From Candidatus Marispirochaeta associata (GTDB lineage Bacteria; Spirochaetota; Spirochaetia; JC444; Marispirochaetaceae), in the NCBI GenBank assembly GCA_001749745.1, contig JWTM01000001.1:1-32461 (forward strand): a DNA stretch of 32,461 nt. Reading direction: 5' to 3'. The stretch's first letter is position 1. Each line of letters starts with the position of its first letter. The notes under the pieces were generated by a model, which was not told the DNA's origin, did no database searches, and was given only the letters and a program-made list of their open reading frames with translations. The position numbers and the translations under genes were made by a program. Shown here one piece after another: positions 7,720-14,898 of this stretch.

Positions 7720-8711
7720 TGTTTCTCCTCCGGAATCGGGCGTTCAATATTGTAGGCGATTTCTTTGCGCTGTCGAATCATGGCCGCCAGACACTCACCA
7801 AGGGCGGGAAACAACCCGCGATAAGGGGGCGGGAGTCTCTCCGCCAAGCGTTCATGCAGTACCGGGAGCTGATGGAAAGGAACCAGCGGGTAGAGGTGGT
7901 GCTCGATGTGGTGCTCCATATTGACGTAGAGGAAGCTCAGCATCGGGTTAAAGAGAAAGGAACGCGTACTGTGTCGATGATCGTAGACATTCTCCATCAT
8001 GCCCGCATGCTGCATCCCGTTAAAGGCCCACTGGATGAAGCAGCCGTAGAAGCGGGGCAGACCGAAGAGCAAGAGCGGCAGCCAAGAACTAAGATAGATT
8101 GCCAGACCGATCGCTATAAGGTGCGGAATAAGCGCAGCCCGGGCCGACCAGAACATCGCCCGAAACTCCTCTTTGGGAACATAGTTTTGGACCGACTTGG
8201 GGACTATGCCGACGGCATGCAAGATGAGGTTACGGACCGCGTAAAAACCGGACCAGAGATAAAAATAGTCGGCCAGATATTTGACGATATTCGGCGGACG
8301 CGGTACGGGGATCTCGGGATCGATGGTTCTAATCATCGTGTAGCTGTGGTGCCGAGCGTGACTCCAGCGGAATTCGATCCCGTCCCGAAACTCCATGGAC
8401 CCGCAGAGCCAGTAGAAGAAGGAGTTGAGCCAACCTGTCTTGAAGCAGGTACCGTGGCTGCACTCGTGCCAGCGGGCGTTATTGCTGGAGTAGATGACTC
8501 CATAGACCAGAAAGGAGGGCAGAGCCCAGAAGCTCCCGGCCAGATAGAGGCGGGCCGAAAGATAGCCCACCCCTCCCAACAGGATCAACCAGAGACCGAA
8601 ATGGACTAACCCATGCAGATCGTCCCTCTTCAGGAGGGGTTTTAACTCTTTGCGGCTCAGACCAGGGGAATACCAGGCTCGATCCTCTACGTAGTCGGCG
8701 GGATTTAACAT
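7716..8711 (-). CDS. Membrane fatty-acid-desaturase-family diiron oxygenase
   Basis: A 331-aa integral membrane enzyme of the desaturase/hydroxylase superfamily. The three histidine boxes are H82-ECS-H86, H118-AR-HH122 and HH268-IE-HH272, with extra histidines at 235 and 245-247. Hydrophobic spans lie at about 35-75, 190-225 and 255-265. The family uses O2 and two reducing equivalents to desaturate or hydroxylate an alkyl group. The linked Rieske ferredoxin suggests a soluble electron chain as in bacterial hydroxylases. Because it sits in an operon with a sugar-type importer and a methyltransferase, its substrate may be a small imported molecule and not a lipid (inference). It follows the methyltransferase gene by 15 bases. 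Confidence 0.92.
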   Translation of the reverse strand: MLNPADYVEDRAWYSPGLSRKELKPLLKRDDLHGLVHFGLWLILLGGVGYLSARLYLAGSFWALPSFLVYGVIYSSNNARWHECSHGTCFKTGWLNSFFYWLCGSMEFRDGIEFRWSHARHHSYTMIRTIDPEIPVPRPPNIVKYLADYFYLWSGFYAVRNLILHAVGIVPKSVQNYVPKEEFRAMFWSARAALIPHLIAIGLAIYLSSWLPLLLFGLPRFYGCFIQWAFNGMQHAGMMENVYDHRHSTRSFLFNPMLSFLYVNMEHHIEHHLYPLVPFHQLPVLHERLAERLPPPYRGLFPALGECLAAMIRQRKEIAYNIERPIPEEKQ

Positions 8712-8726
8712 CTGCCTCCTCCGTCC

Positions 8727-9794
8727 CTACTCGCCCATCTCGAGGATCTGCTCGTAGGTGCCGTATTTCTTCGGAGCATCAACGAGGGCCCGCATATTAT
8801 CCGGCGGGGTATTGCGGCCCATGGCGCAACCGGAAGAGAGGAAGAGATAACGTCCCTTACAGTCCTCGATCACCTTTTTAGCCTTCTCGTCCACCTGTGC
8901 CGGGGTACCGATCGCCAAGGGCTCGGAAGGGTCGACATTACCCATGAGTACATTCTTATCCCCGCAGATCTCGTGGGCCCGGGCCATATCCACTTGCCAG
9001 TCGACCTCGAGGATCTTGGCTCCGGTAGATGACATGTCGGCGATAATCGGGTCGGTGGCGCCGCAGATATGGAGGCTCCAGGGAATACCGTAATCCTGCA
9101 CCTGCTTGGCCAGGGTAATCTCATGGGAGAGGGCGAACTTACGGAACATATCCGGATGGATCAAGTTCGGCCCGGCATAGGAGTCGCCAATGCTGGTCGC
9201 ATGGGCTCCGGCGTCCTTCTGGGCCTTGGCGAAGCGCAAGTTCGCCTCGCGACACCAGTCGAGGGCCCTCCAGATGACCTCTTCATCCTCGGTCACCAGC
9301 TCCATCATCAGGTTCTCGGTGCCCCGGAGCAGACAGAGGAGATCGAAGGGCCCCTGGTCGGAGCGGCCCATGACGAAGACATGGTCGCCGATCATATCGA
9401 TGAGGGTACTGGTCGCCTCCAGCCAGGCCGGTAGCCGGCCGTCTTTGAGCGGGTCCGGAAGCTTGAGATCGGGAACCTGGCGCAGATCGTTTACCAGCGG
9501 ATTATGCTCGTCGATCAGGGCCGGCTCGTTGGGATTGTCCCAGATCACCTTCGCTCCGCAGGCCTCGGCCAGGGAGGCGTCGTCGATGTCGATCACGCAG
9601 CCGTCGTAGCCGTACTTCTCCTGACTGATCCGATGGCTCTCGGCCATCTTCTTGCCGTCCTTGGCGATCTCTCCGATGATAAAACCCGCGGTCTCGGCGG
9701 CGAACATGAAGGTCTGGGGTATAACCGGAACCCGGTCCGGGAGCTCGCCCTTTAATACCGCCTGGCAACGTTCTAATCCGGTCATCTCTTTCAT
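8727..9794 (-). CDS. UroD/MtaA-family methyltransferase-like protein
   Basis: A 355-aa protein of the uroporphyrinogen decarboxylase superfamily, of the catabolic methyltransferase type and not HemE. It carries the zinc ligands of MtaA/CmuA-like cobalamin:thiol methyltransferases: H242-x-C244 in LHICGATD and C323 in SSGCAMG. It keeps the TIM-barrel landmarks (ERCQAVLKGELPDRVPV at the start, GNVDP near 286). The role is likely transfer of a methyl group to or from a corrinoid or thiol (inference); no corrinoid protein is encoded nearby. An upstream in-frame start at 9872 is possible, but ATG 9794 has a GAGGAG ribosome binding site and overlaps the permease stop as ATGA, so 9794 is chosen. Confidence 0.88.
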   Translation of the reverse strand: MKEMTGLERCQAVLKGELPDRVPVIPQTFMFAAETAGFIIGEIAKDGKKMAESHRISQEKYGYDGCVIDIDDASLAEACGAKVIWDNPNEPALIDEHNPLVNDLRQVPDLKLPDPLKDGRLPAWLEATSTLIDMIGDHVFVMGRSDQGPFDLLCLLRGTENLMMELVTEDEEVIWRALDWCREANLRFAKAQKDAGAHATSIGDSYAGPNLIHPDMFRKFALSHEITLAKQVQDYGIPWSLHICGATDPIIADMSSTGAKILEVDWQVDMARAHEICGDKNVLMGNVDPSEPLAIGTPAQVDEKAKKVIEDCKGRYLFLSSGCAMGRNTPPDNMRALVDAPKKYGTYEQILEMGE

Positions 9795-10765
9795 GCTTTT
9801 CTCCTCATCTCCTGCAGCTGGTTCAAGAGAACCGCCGAAAGAATCAGCACGCCCTTGACGACGTACTGCCAATATTCGTTAACGTTCAGCAGGGTCATTC
9901 CATTAATGATCACCCCGAGGAAAATCACCCCGATAAAGGTGCCCCAGATACGCCCCTGCCCGCCTTGTAGGCTCACGCCGCCGATAATAACCGCCGAGAT
10001 AACATCCAACTCCCAACCCTTGGCGGTGGTCGGGGTGCCAGACATAATCTGACTCGAGACGAGAATGCCCGAGACGGCGGTCAGGATTCCGACCAGTCCC
10101 ATGGTCAGATTCTTGACCCGGGCCACCTTGATCCCCGAGAGACGCGCCGCCTCTTCGTTCCCGCCGATGGCATAGACCGCCCGGCCGAAGGTGGTGAAGT
10201 TACTCAGGAAGTAGACCGCCCCAAAGACTAAGAGAAAGAGGATTGCCGGAAAGGGAATCCCCAGCACATAGCCTCCGCCGAAGTAGTTATACCACTGGGG
10301 GAAGGGGGTGATAGGAAATCCGTTGGTCAAGAGGTTGGCCGCTCCCGAAAGGGCCGTCATCAACGCCAGGGTGGTAATAAAGGTGGGAACCTTGAAGCGG
10401 GTCCTGAAGATCCCGGTTAAGAGGCCGATCAGGAATCCAAGGAGAAGCGCCGCCGAGAGCCCCAGGAGGATAGCGCCGACCAGGGGTACTCCGGCCTCGG
10501 CCAGATGCTTGGTTACGAAGGCGGCGACACAACCGGCGAAGGCGACGCCTGATCCGACCGAGAGATCGATCTCGCCGGAGATGATGACCAGGGTCATCCC
10601 AAAGGCGATGATCCCCTGCATCGAGACATTACGCAGAACGTTGAGCGCATTGCGCATGGTAAAGAATCCGGGAGCCGAGAGGGCGAACATGAATATGAGC
10701 AAAATGAGAATAGCCTCGAGGATATACTCATGGAGCTTCAATTTTTTACTACGGGTGGTACCCAT
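9791..10765 (-). CDS. RbsC-like sugar ABC transporter permease
   Basis: A 324-aa inner-membrane permease of the ribose/xylose/galactoside (CUT2) class. About 8-10 hydrophobic segments are seen, with the family landmarks GEIDLSVGSGVAFAG near residue 65 and the AIGGNEEAARLSGI cytoplasmic coupling motif near 175, followed by GGVSLQGGQGRIWGTFIG near 245. It is directly adjacent to the ATPase stop, with a GGAGG ribosome binding site at 10770-10774. It forms the channel with the RbsA-like ATPase and binding protein of this operon. Substrate is likely a sugar or sugar-like polyol, but the pore gives no specificity clue. Confidence 0.95.
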   Translation of the reverse strand: MGTTRSKKLKLHEYILEAILILLIFMFALSAPGFFTMRNALNVLRNVSMQGIIAFGMTLVIISGEIDLSVGSGVAFAGCVAAFVTKHLAEAGVPLVGAILLGLSAALLLGFLIGLLTGIFRTRFKVPTFITTLALMTALSGAANLLTNGFPITPFPQWYNYFGGGYVLGIPFPAILFLLVFGAVYFLSNFTTFGRAVYAIGGNEEAARLSGIKVARVKNLTMGLVGILTAVSGILVSSQIMSGTPTTAKGWELDVISAVIIGGVSLQGGQGRIWGTFIGVIFLGVIINGMTLLNVNEYWQYVVKGVLILSAVLLNQLQEMRRKA

Positions 10766-12262
10766 CTAATCCTCCATACAGCGGGTATACAGCCCTTCCA
10801 GGCTGATTGATTCGGGAAAGACCTCGTCGACGATGGTGCCGTTCTTCATAATCAGAATCCGATGACACACCTCGACCAGCTCCTCGAGCTCGGTGGAGAC
10901 GAAGATCGAACTGAGGCCTTGGCGGGAGAGGTCCCACATTATTTGAAAAATTTGTTGCTTGGCGTTGACGTCGATTCCCCGGGAGGGCTCGTCGAAGATG
11001 ACGATCCGCGGATTCGAATTAAGCCAGTTTCCGATAACGACCTTCTGCTGATTCCCGCCGCTCAAGGAGGCGACCGGATGGGCCGTATCGGCGATCTTAA
11101 TCTGCAGGGTATCGACCTGAGGGTCTACCACCCGACTCTCCATGGCGCGATTGATATAGCCCTTGGAGCCGATCTGATAGAGGCTCGCCATGCACATGTT
11201 CTGACGAATAGAGAGCCCTTGTACGAGCCCTTCGCTTTTTCGATTCTCCGGAGTCATGGCGATTCCCCGGTCGCGCATGCGGCTCGGATCCCCGGGGATG
11301 ATCGGCTCTCCCTCTAAGAGAATCTCCCCCGAGTCGTAGGGGTCGGCGCCGAAGATAGCCCTCAGCAGCTCCGAACGCCCCGAGCCGAGCATACCGGCGA
11401 TTCCGAGAACCTCTCCCCTCTTTAATGAGAGATTTACCTTCTCGAAGACCGGTTTGCGGGTAAGATCCCTTAGCTCGAGAACCACCTCATCGGAGACCTT
11501 GAGGTCCTTTGGGCGGCTGCGTTGCTCGACTTCGCCGAACATCATCTCGACGATCGAGCTCGGGGTGGCCTCGCTCATCCGTTGGGTGCCGATATACTCA
11601 CCATCTCGAAGGACGGTAACCTGGTCGGCGATCTCGTTCAGCTCCTGAAGTCGGTGGGAAATATAGAGTATAGCGACCCCCTTCTCTTTAAGCTTGCGGA
11701 TCAACTCGAAGAGGGCTCGCGTCTCGTGGCGCGCTAAGGCCGAGGTCGGTTCATCGAGAATCAGTACGGAGGGGTTGAAGGACATCGCCTTGGCGATCTC
11801 CACCACCTGCTGCTCTCCGACGCTCAAGCGAGAGACCTTCCGCTCCACATCCATCTCGATCGAGATCGATTTGAGCAGCGCATCCGCCTCTCGATAGAGC
11901 CGGTTCCAGTTCACTACCCCGCCGTTTCCCCCGGCCTTTCCGGGATAGCGGTTCAGATAGATATTCTCCGCCACGGACAATCCGGGAATCAAGCTCAACT
12001 CCTGATAGACCATGGCGATGCCTTTTTCGAAGGCCTCCTCCGGCGAGGCGAGCTCTACCGGTTTCCCGTCCACCCAGACCTCGCCGGCGGTAGGCGCGAT
12101 CGCCCCGGAGAAGAGCTTCATGAGCGTGCTCTTTCCGGATCCGTTCTTACCGATAACCGCATGAACCTCACCACCGGAGAATCCGGTGGTGAAGTTGTTG
12201 AGAGCCAGGGTGCCGGGATACTGCTTGGTCAAGTTACGCGCTTCTAATTTATAGGAAGCCAT
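10766..12262 (-). CDS. RbsA-like sugar ABC transporter ATPase (two-domain)
   Basis: A 498-aa ATPase with two fused nucleotide-binding domains, as in RbsA/MglA/XylG. Domain 1 has Walker A GKNGSGKST near 38-46, signature LSVGEQQ and Walker B LILDEPTSAL. Domain 2 has the degenerate P-loop GMLGSGRSE, signature LSGGNQQK and FDEPSRGIDV, the normal CUT2 pattern. It powers import through the permease encoded next and pairs with the binding protein 32 bases upstream. It ends with TAG immediately before the permease ATG. Confidence 0.96.
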   Translation of the reverse strand: MASYKLEARNLTKQYPGTLALNNFTTGFSGGEVHAVIGKNGSGKSTLMKLFSGAIAPTAGEVWVDGKPVELASPEEAFEKGIAMVYQELSLIPGLSVAENIYLNRYPGKAGGNGGVVNWNRLYREADALLKSISIEMDVERKVSRLSVGEQQVVEIAKAMSFNPSVLILDEPTSALARHETRALFELIRKLKEKGVAILYISHRLQELNEIADQVTVLRDGEYIGTQRMSEATPSSIVEMMFGEVEQRSRPKDLKVSDEVVLELRDLTRKPVFEKVNLSLKRGEVLGIAGMLGSGRSELLRAIFGADPYDSGEILLEGEPIIPGDPSRMRDRGIAMTPENRKSEGLVQGLSIRQNMCMASLYQIGSKGYINRAMESRVVDPQVDTLQIKIADTAHPVASLSGGNQQKVVIGNWLNSNPRIVIFDEPSRGIDVNAKQQIFQIMWDLSRQGLSSIFVSTELEELVEVCHRILIMKNGTIVDEVFPESISLEGLYTRCMED

Positions 12263-12294
12263 TTAATCTGTTCCCTTCACCTTATGCTTCTGCT

Positions 12295-13272
12295 TTACTC
12301 GGTAACGGTTTTCAGCCAGGCTTTAAAATCGTTGATCTGTTCCGGATTGGAGCGAACCAAGGGAAGTCCCTTAACGATTACGGTCTCGGGAACCTCTTCG
12401 CCCTTGATAGCCTTAACCGCAAACTCGACGCTCTGGTAGCCGATCTCGTAGGGCTGCTGACCGGTAACAGCCTGCAGGATGTCGTCGTCGGCCAGGAGAA
12501 AGTCGGCCATCTGCTCAGAGACGTCGATACCGAATACAGCTACCTCGCCCGCCTTACCGGCGTTCTTGACGGCCATTACCGAACCGATAGTGCCTCCGTC
12601 GTTGGCGGCGTAGATGATGTCGATATCGGGGTTGGCGGTCAGGATATCTCCGGCGCGCTGCACCGCATCCTCGGCCAGCCATGCATCCTGCTGGGCAACC
12701 ACCTCAACGCCGGGAAGATCACGGATCTGATCGAGGAATCCGTTGACCCGGGCGTCGCTGATCTCGGGCAGAAGCGCCTTAAAAGCCAGAGTGGCTACCT
12801 TCGCTTTTCCGCCCAACTCATTCTGGATGTACTCCCGGGCGGCCTTACCGGTAGCGGTACCGAGCTCGTTCTGGGAGGAGTTGATGTAGGAGACCGGGAA
12901 GTCGGCGTTGATGGGCGAGTTGTAGGTAATTACCTTGATGCCTTCGTCGTTGGCCTCTTTCAAAGCAGTAATGGAAGCGGTGGCGGAGAGGGGAGAGATA
13001 GCGATAGCGTCCACGCCCCGGGCGATGTAGGTCTGAACCAGCTGAATCTCTTTGTCCGGCTTGTTCTGGCTGTTGGCCTCGAGGAGAGTTACCCCCAGAT
13101 CCTTGGCTGCATCGCGCATACCGATCTGGATTACCTTAAAGAACTGGTCTTCCTGAAAAATGATACCGGCGACCTCGATCTGATCATCGGCGCTCTTCTC
13201 CTGTTCGCCGGCGGCGAAGAGCATGCTTGCGGAAAGAAGAACTGTAAGAGCAATAAACAGTGTGCGTTTCAT
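12295..13272 (-). CDS. RbsB-like periplasmic sugar-binding protein
   Basis: A 325-aa substrate-binding protein of the Peripla_BP_4 (ribose/galactose) family. The N-terminal signal peptide ends SMLFAAGEQE, a junction typical of spirochaetal binding proteins and without a lipobox Cys, so it is probably secreted and soluble. Family features are GVDAIAISPLSATA near 88, NSPINADFPVSYI near 118, an AANDGGTIGSVMAV hinge strand and FGIDVSEQ. It is the first gene of the operon and carries a GGGAGG ribosome binding site (13281-13286) and a sigma-54 promoter immediately upstream. A paralogous binding-protein-like lipoprotein at 17007-17954 probably senses the same ligand class (inference). Confidence 0.95.
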   Translation of the reverse strand: MKRTLFIALTVLLSASMLFAAGEQEKSADDQIEVAGIIFQEDQFFKVIQIGMRDAAKDLGVTLLEANSQNKPDKEIQLVQTYIARGVDAIAISPLSATASITALKEANDEGIKVITYNSPINADFPVSYINSSQNELGTATGKAAREYIQNELGGKAKVATLAFKALLPEISDARVNGFLDQIRDLPGVEVVAQQDAWLAEDAVQRAGDILTANPDIDIIYAANDGGTIGSVMAVKNAGKAGEVAVFGIDVSEQMADFLLADDDILQAVTGQQPYEIGYQSVEFAVKAIKGEEVPETVIVKGLPLVRSNPEQINDFKAWLKTVTE

Positions 13273-13306
13273 CTAAGAAACCTCCCTAGTGTGTTTGGAG
13301 TATAAA

Positions 13307-13322
13307 AGCAGTTTTTATGCCA
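13307..13322 (-). promoter_or_regulatory. Sigma-54 (-24/-12) promoter of the import/oxygenase operon
   Basis: The minus strand reads TGGCATAAAAACTGCT, matching the RpoN consensus TGGCAC-N5-TTGCA, with GG and GC exactly 12 bases apart (GG at 13321-13320, GC at 13309-13308). Predicted transcription start is near 13296, giving a leader of about 24 bases that contains the GGGAGG ribosome binding site of the binding-protein gene. An NtrC-type activator gene lies directly upstream, and paired enhancer-like repeats sit at 13432-13491. Confidence 0.8.
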
Positions 13323-13431
13323 GAAATCTAAAATGATGATATAAATTCTATATTTTGTGTGTCGACAAGGAGTTACGGTAGATTCTTACGCTTTTTATAA
13401 TTTTTTAACAGTACCTCCGCTCCATCCGCCT

Positions 13432-13491
13432 GGATACCCGGGGTCTCAGACAAGTGGATACCGCGGTATCCACCTGGATACAGGGGTATCC
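13432..13491. promoter_or_regulatory. Tandem enhancer-like sites GGATAC-N4-GTATCC
   Basis: Two perfect dyads, GGATAC-N4-GTATCC at 13456-13471 (inside a 20-bp perfect palindrome, 13454-13473) and at 13476-13491, are spaced 20 bp apart. A third site at 13432-13447 keeps only the left half, GGATAC. They lie roughly 135-195 bp upstream of the predicted sigma-54 start. This is the usual location for binding of an NtrC-family activator, and the regulator gene is adjacent. No U-tract follows, so they are unlikely to be terminators. Confidence 0.75.
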
Positions 13492-13500
13492 GGCACAGCC

Positions 13501-14898
13501 CTATTCGAGCCCGTATCTCTCCAGCTTCCGGGCCAAGGTCTTGCGGGTAATCTGAAGCTTGCGGGCCGTCTCAGATTTATTCCCCCCGTAGACCTCTAAG
13601 GCTCGCCTGAGAAGTTCTCCCTCGTACTGCTCCTGTCGCTGATCGAGATGATCCAGCAGCGAAAACCCCGCCTCCCATTCGGGTTCGTCCGCCTCGACCG
13701 GGTCGATACAGCCCTCGGCTTGTGCTGCCAGCAGTCCCTCAGCGAGGCGGCCGTTCTCAGAGAGCAGCACCGCCTGGTTGATCAGGTTCCGCAGCTCCCG
13801 GACGTTGCCGGGCCAGGAGTGAGCTTGCAGGCGATTAAGGAGGGCGGGGCTTACCGCGGGGCGAGGCTTGGCATAGCGTTGGGCGAAGTAGGCGATAAAA
13901 TAGGCGACCAGGGGTTCTATATCCTCCGGACGCTCCCTAAGCGGGCTCAGTTCGAAGGCGACCACCTTGATCCGGTAGTAGAGGTCCTCCCGAAAATCGC
14001 CCCGCTTCATCATCTCTTCCAGATTACGATTGGTGGCGGCGATCAGGCGGAACTCGGTATGGATGGTTCTGTTCCCCCCTACCCGCTCAAAGCTGCGCTC
14101 CTCGAGGACCCGCAAGAGCTTGGCCTGAACCGCCGGGGACATATCGCCGATCTCATCCAGGAAGAGGGTGCCCCCGTCGGCCAGCTCGAGCTTCCCGATC
14201 CGCCGTTCGGCGGCGCCGGTGAAGGCTCCCTTCTCGTAGCCGAAGAGTTCCGAGGAGAGGAGGTTCTCATCCAGGGCCGCACAGTTGAGCCCGATAAAGG
14301 GCCCCGAACCGAGGGCGCTGGAGTAGTGAACGTAGCGGGCGAAGACCTCCTTACCAGTACCGCTCTCGCCGGTGATAAGGATCGTGGCGCCGGTATCCTT
14401 GATGCGGTCCACCTTCTTGAGCTGATGGAGAAGCTCCGGATTCCGGGTAATGTAGCGATTGGCGGGGTAATTCTGGCTGAGGAGCTCCTCCTTGAGGTAG
14501 GCGTTCTCCGTACGGAGGGAGCTAATCGAGAGGTTCTTGACCGCAATCTCGAGCAGGGCGTCGTTGTCGATCGGTTTGAGGACGAAATCCGAAGCGCCCT
14601 CCTTCATGGCCGATACGGCGCTCTCTACAGTTCCGTAGCCGGTGATCATCAGAATCGGAACCTCATGCTCCCGGCGGCGGATCTTCTTCAAGAGCTCCAG
14701 ACCGCTCTCCCCGTCGGCAAGGCGAATATCGAGGATAATCAGATCGTAGGTGCGTCGACCGAGCTCGGCCAAAGCCTCCGTCCCTGCCGGAAAGGCGGCG
14801 ACCTCCGCCCCGCGGCGTGAGAAGAGCTTGGTAAGGGCGAAACGAATCCCCTCATCATCGTCTACAATCATGATTAGTTTGCCGTTGAAGGTCTTCAC
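13501..14898 (-). CDS. NtrC-family sigma-54-dependent response regulator
   Basis: A 465-aa activator with three domains. The receiver domain covers 1-125, with acidic pocket DDD 13-15 and phospho-acceptor Asp57 in LIILDIRL. The AAA+ domain covers about 145-375, with Walker A GESGTGKE, the sigma-54-contacting GAFTGA loop and Walker B GGTLFLDEIGD. A Fis-type helix-turn-helix (GGNKSETARKLQITRKTLARKLERYG) closes the protein. It remodels RpoN-RNA polymerase at distant promoters when phosphorylated. Its ATG overlaps the kinase stop (ATGA). The likely target is the sigma-54 promoter at 13307-13322, with the GGATAC dyads just after its own stop codon as binding sites (inference from position). Confidence 0.95.
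   Translation of the reverse strand: MKTFNGKLIMIVDDDEGIRFALTKLFSRRGAEVAAFPAGTEALAELGRRTYDLIILDIRLADGESGLELLKKIRRREHEVPILMITGYGTVESAVSAMKEGASDFVLKPIDNDALLEIAVKNLSISSLRTENAYLKEELLSQNYPANRYITRNPELLHQLKKVDRIKDTGATILITGESGTGKEVFARYVHYSSALGSGPFIGLNCAALDENLLSSELFGYEKGAFTGAAERRIGKLELADGGTLFLDEIGDMSPAVQAKLLRVLEERSFERVGGNRTIHTEFRLIAATNRNLEEMMKRGDFREDLYYRIKVVAFELSPLRERPEDIEPLVAYFIAYFAQRYAKPRPAVSPALLNRLQAHSWPGNVRELRNLINQAVLLSENGRLAEGLLAAQAEGCIDPVEADEPEWEAGFSLLDHLDQRQEQYEGELLRRALEVYGGNKSETARKLQITRKTLARKLERYGLE

Noticed and set aside
7854..8609. 251-aa plus-strand open frame
   Set aside because: Antisense to the desaturase gene, which has all three histidine boxes. The translated product is low in hydrophobic residues and unlike any known family.
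8727..9872. Longer start at 9872 for the methyltransferase and its reading as HemE
   Set aside because: ATG 9794 has a proper ribosome binding site and an ATGA overlap. The HxC...C zinc ligands and lack of heme-pathway neighbours place it with catabolic methyltransferase-like proteins, not uroporphyrinogen decarboxylase proper.
13454..13491. The GGATAC dyads as a terminator of the response regulator gene
   Set aside because: No T-run follows on the minus strand. Two identical half-site arrangements spaced 20 bp apart upstream of a sigma-54 promoter fit activator sites better.
13648..14820. 390-aa open frame on the plus strand
   Set aside because: It is wholly antisense to the NtrC-type regulator, whose domains are all intact. 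The frame is a by-product of high-GC codon use, with no ribosome binding site and no recognisable domain.
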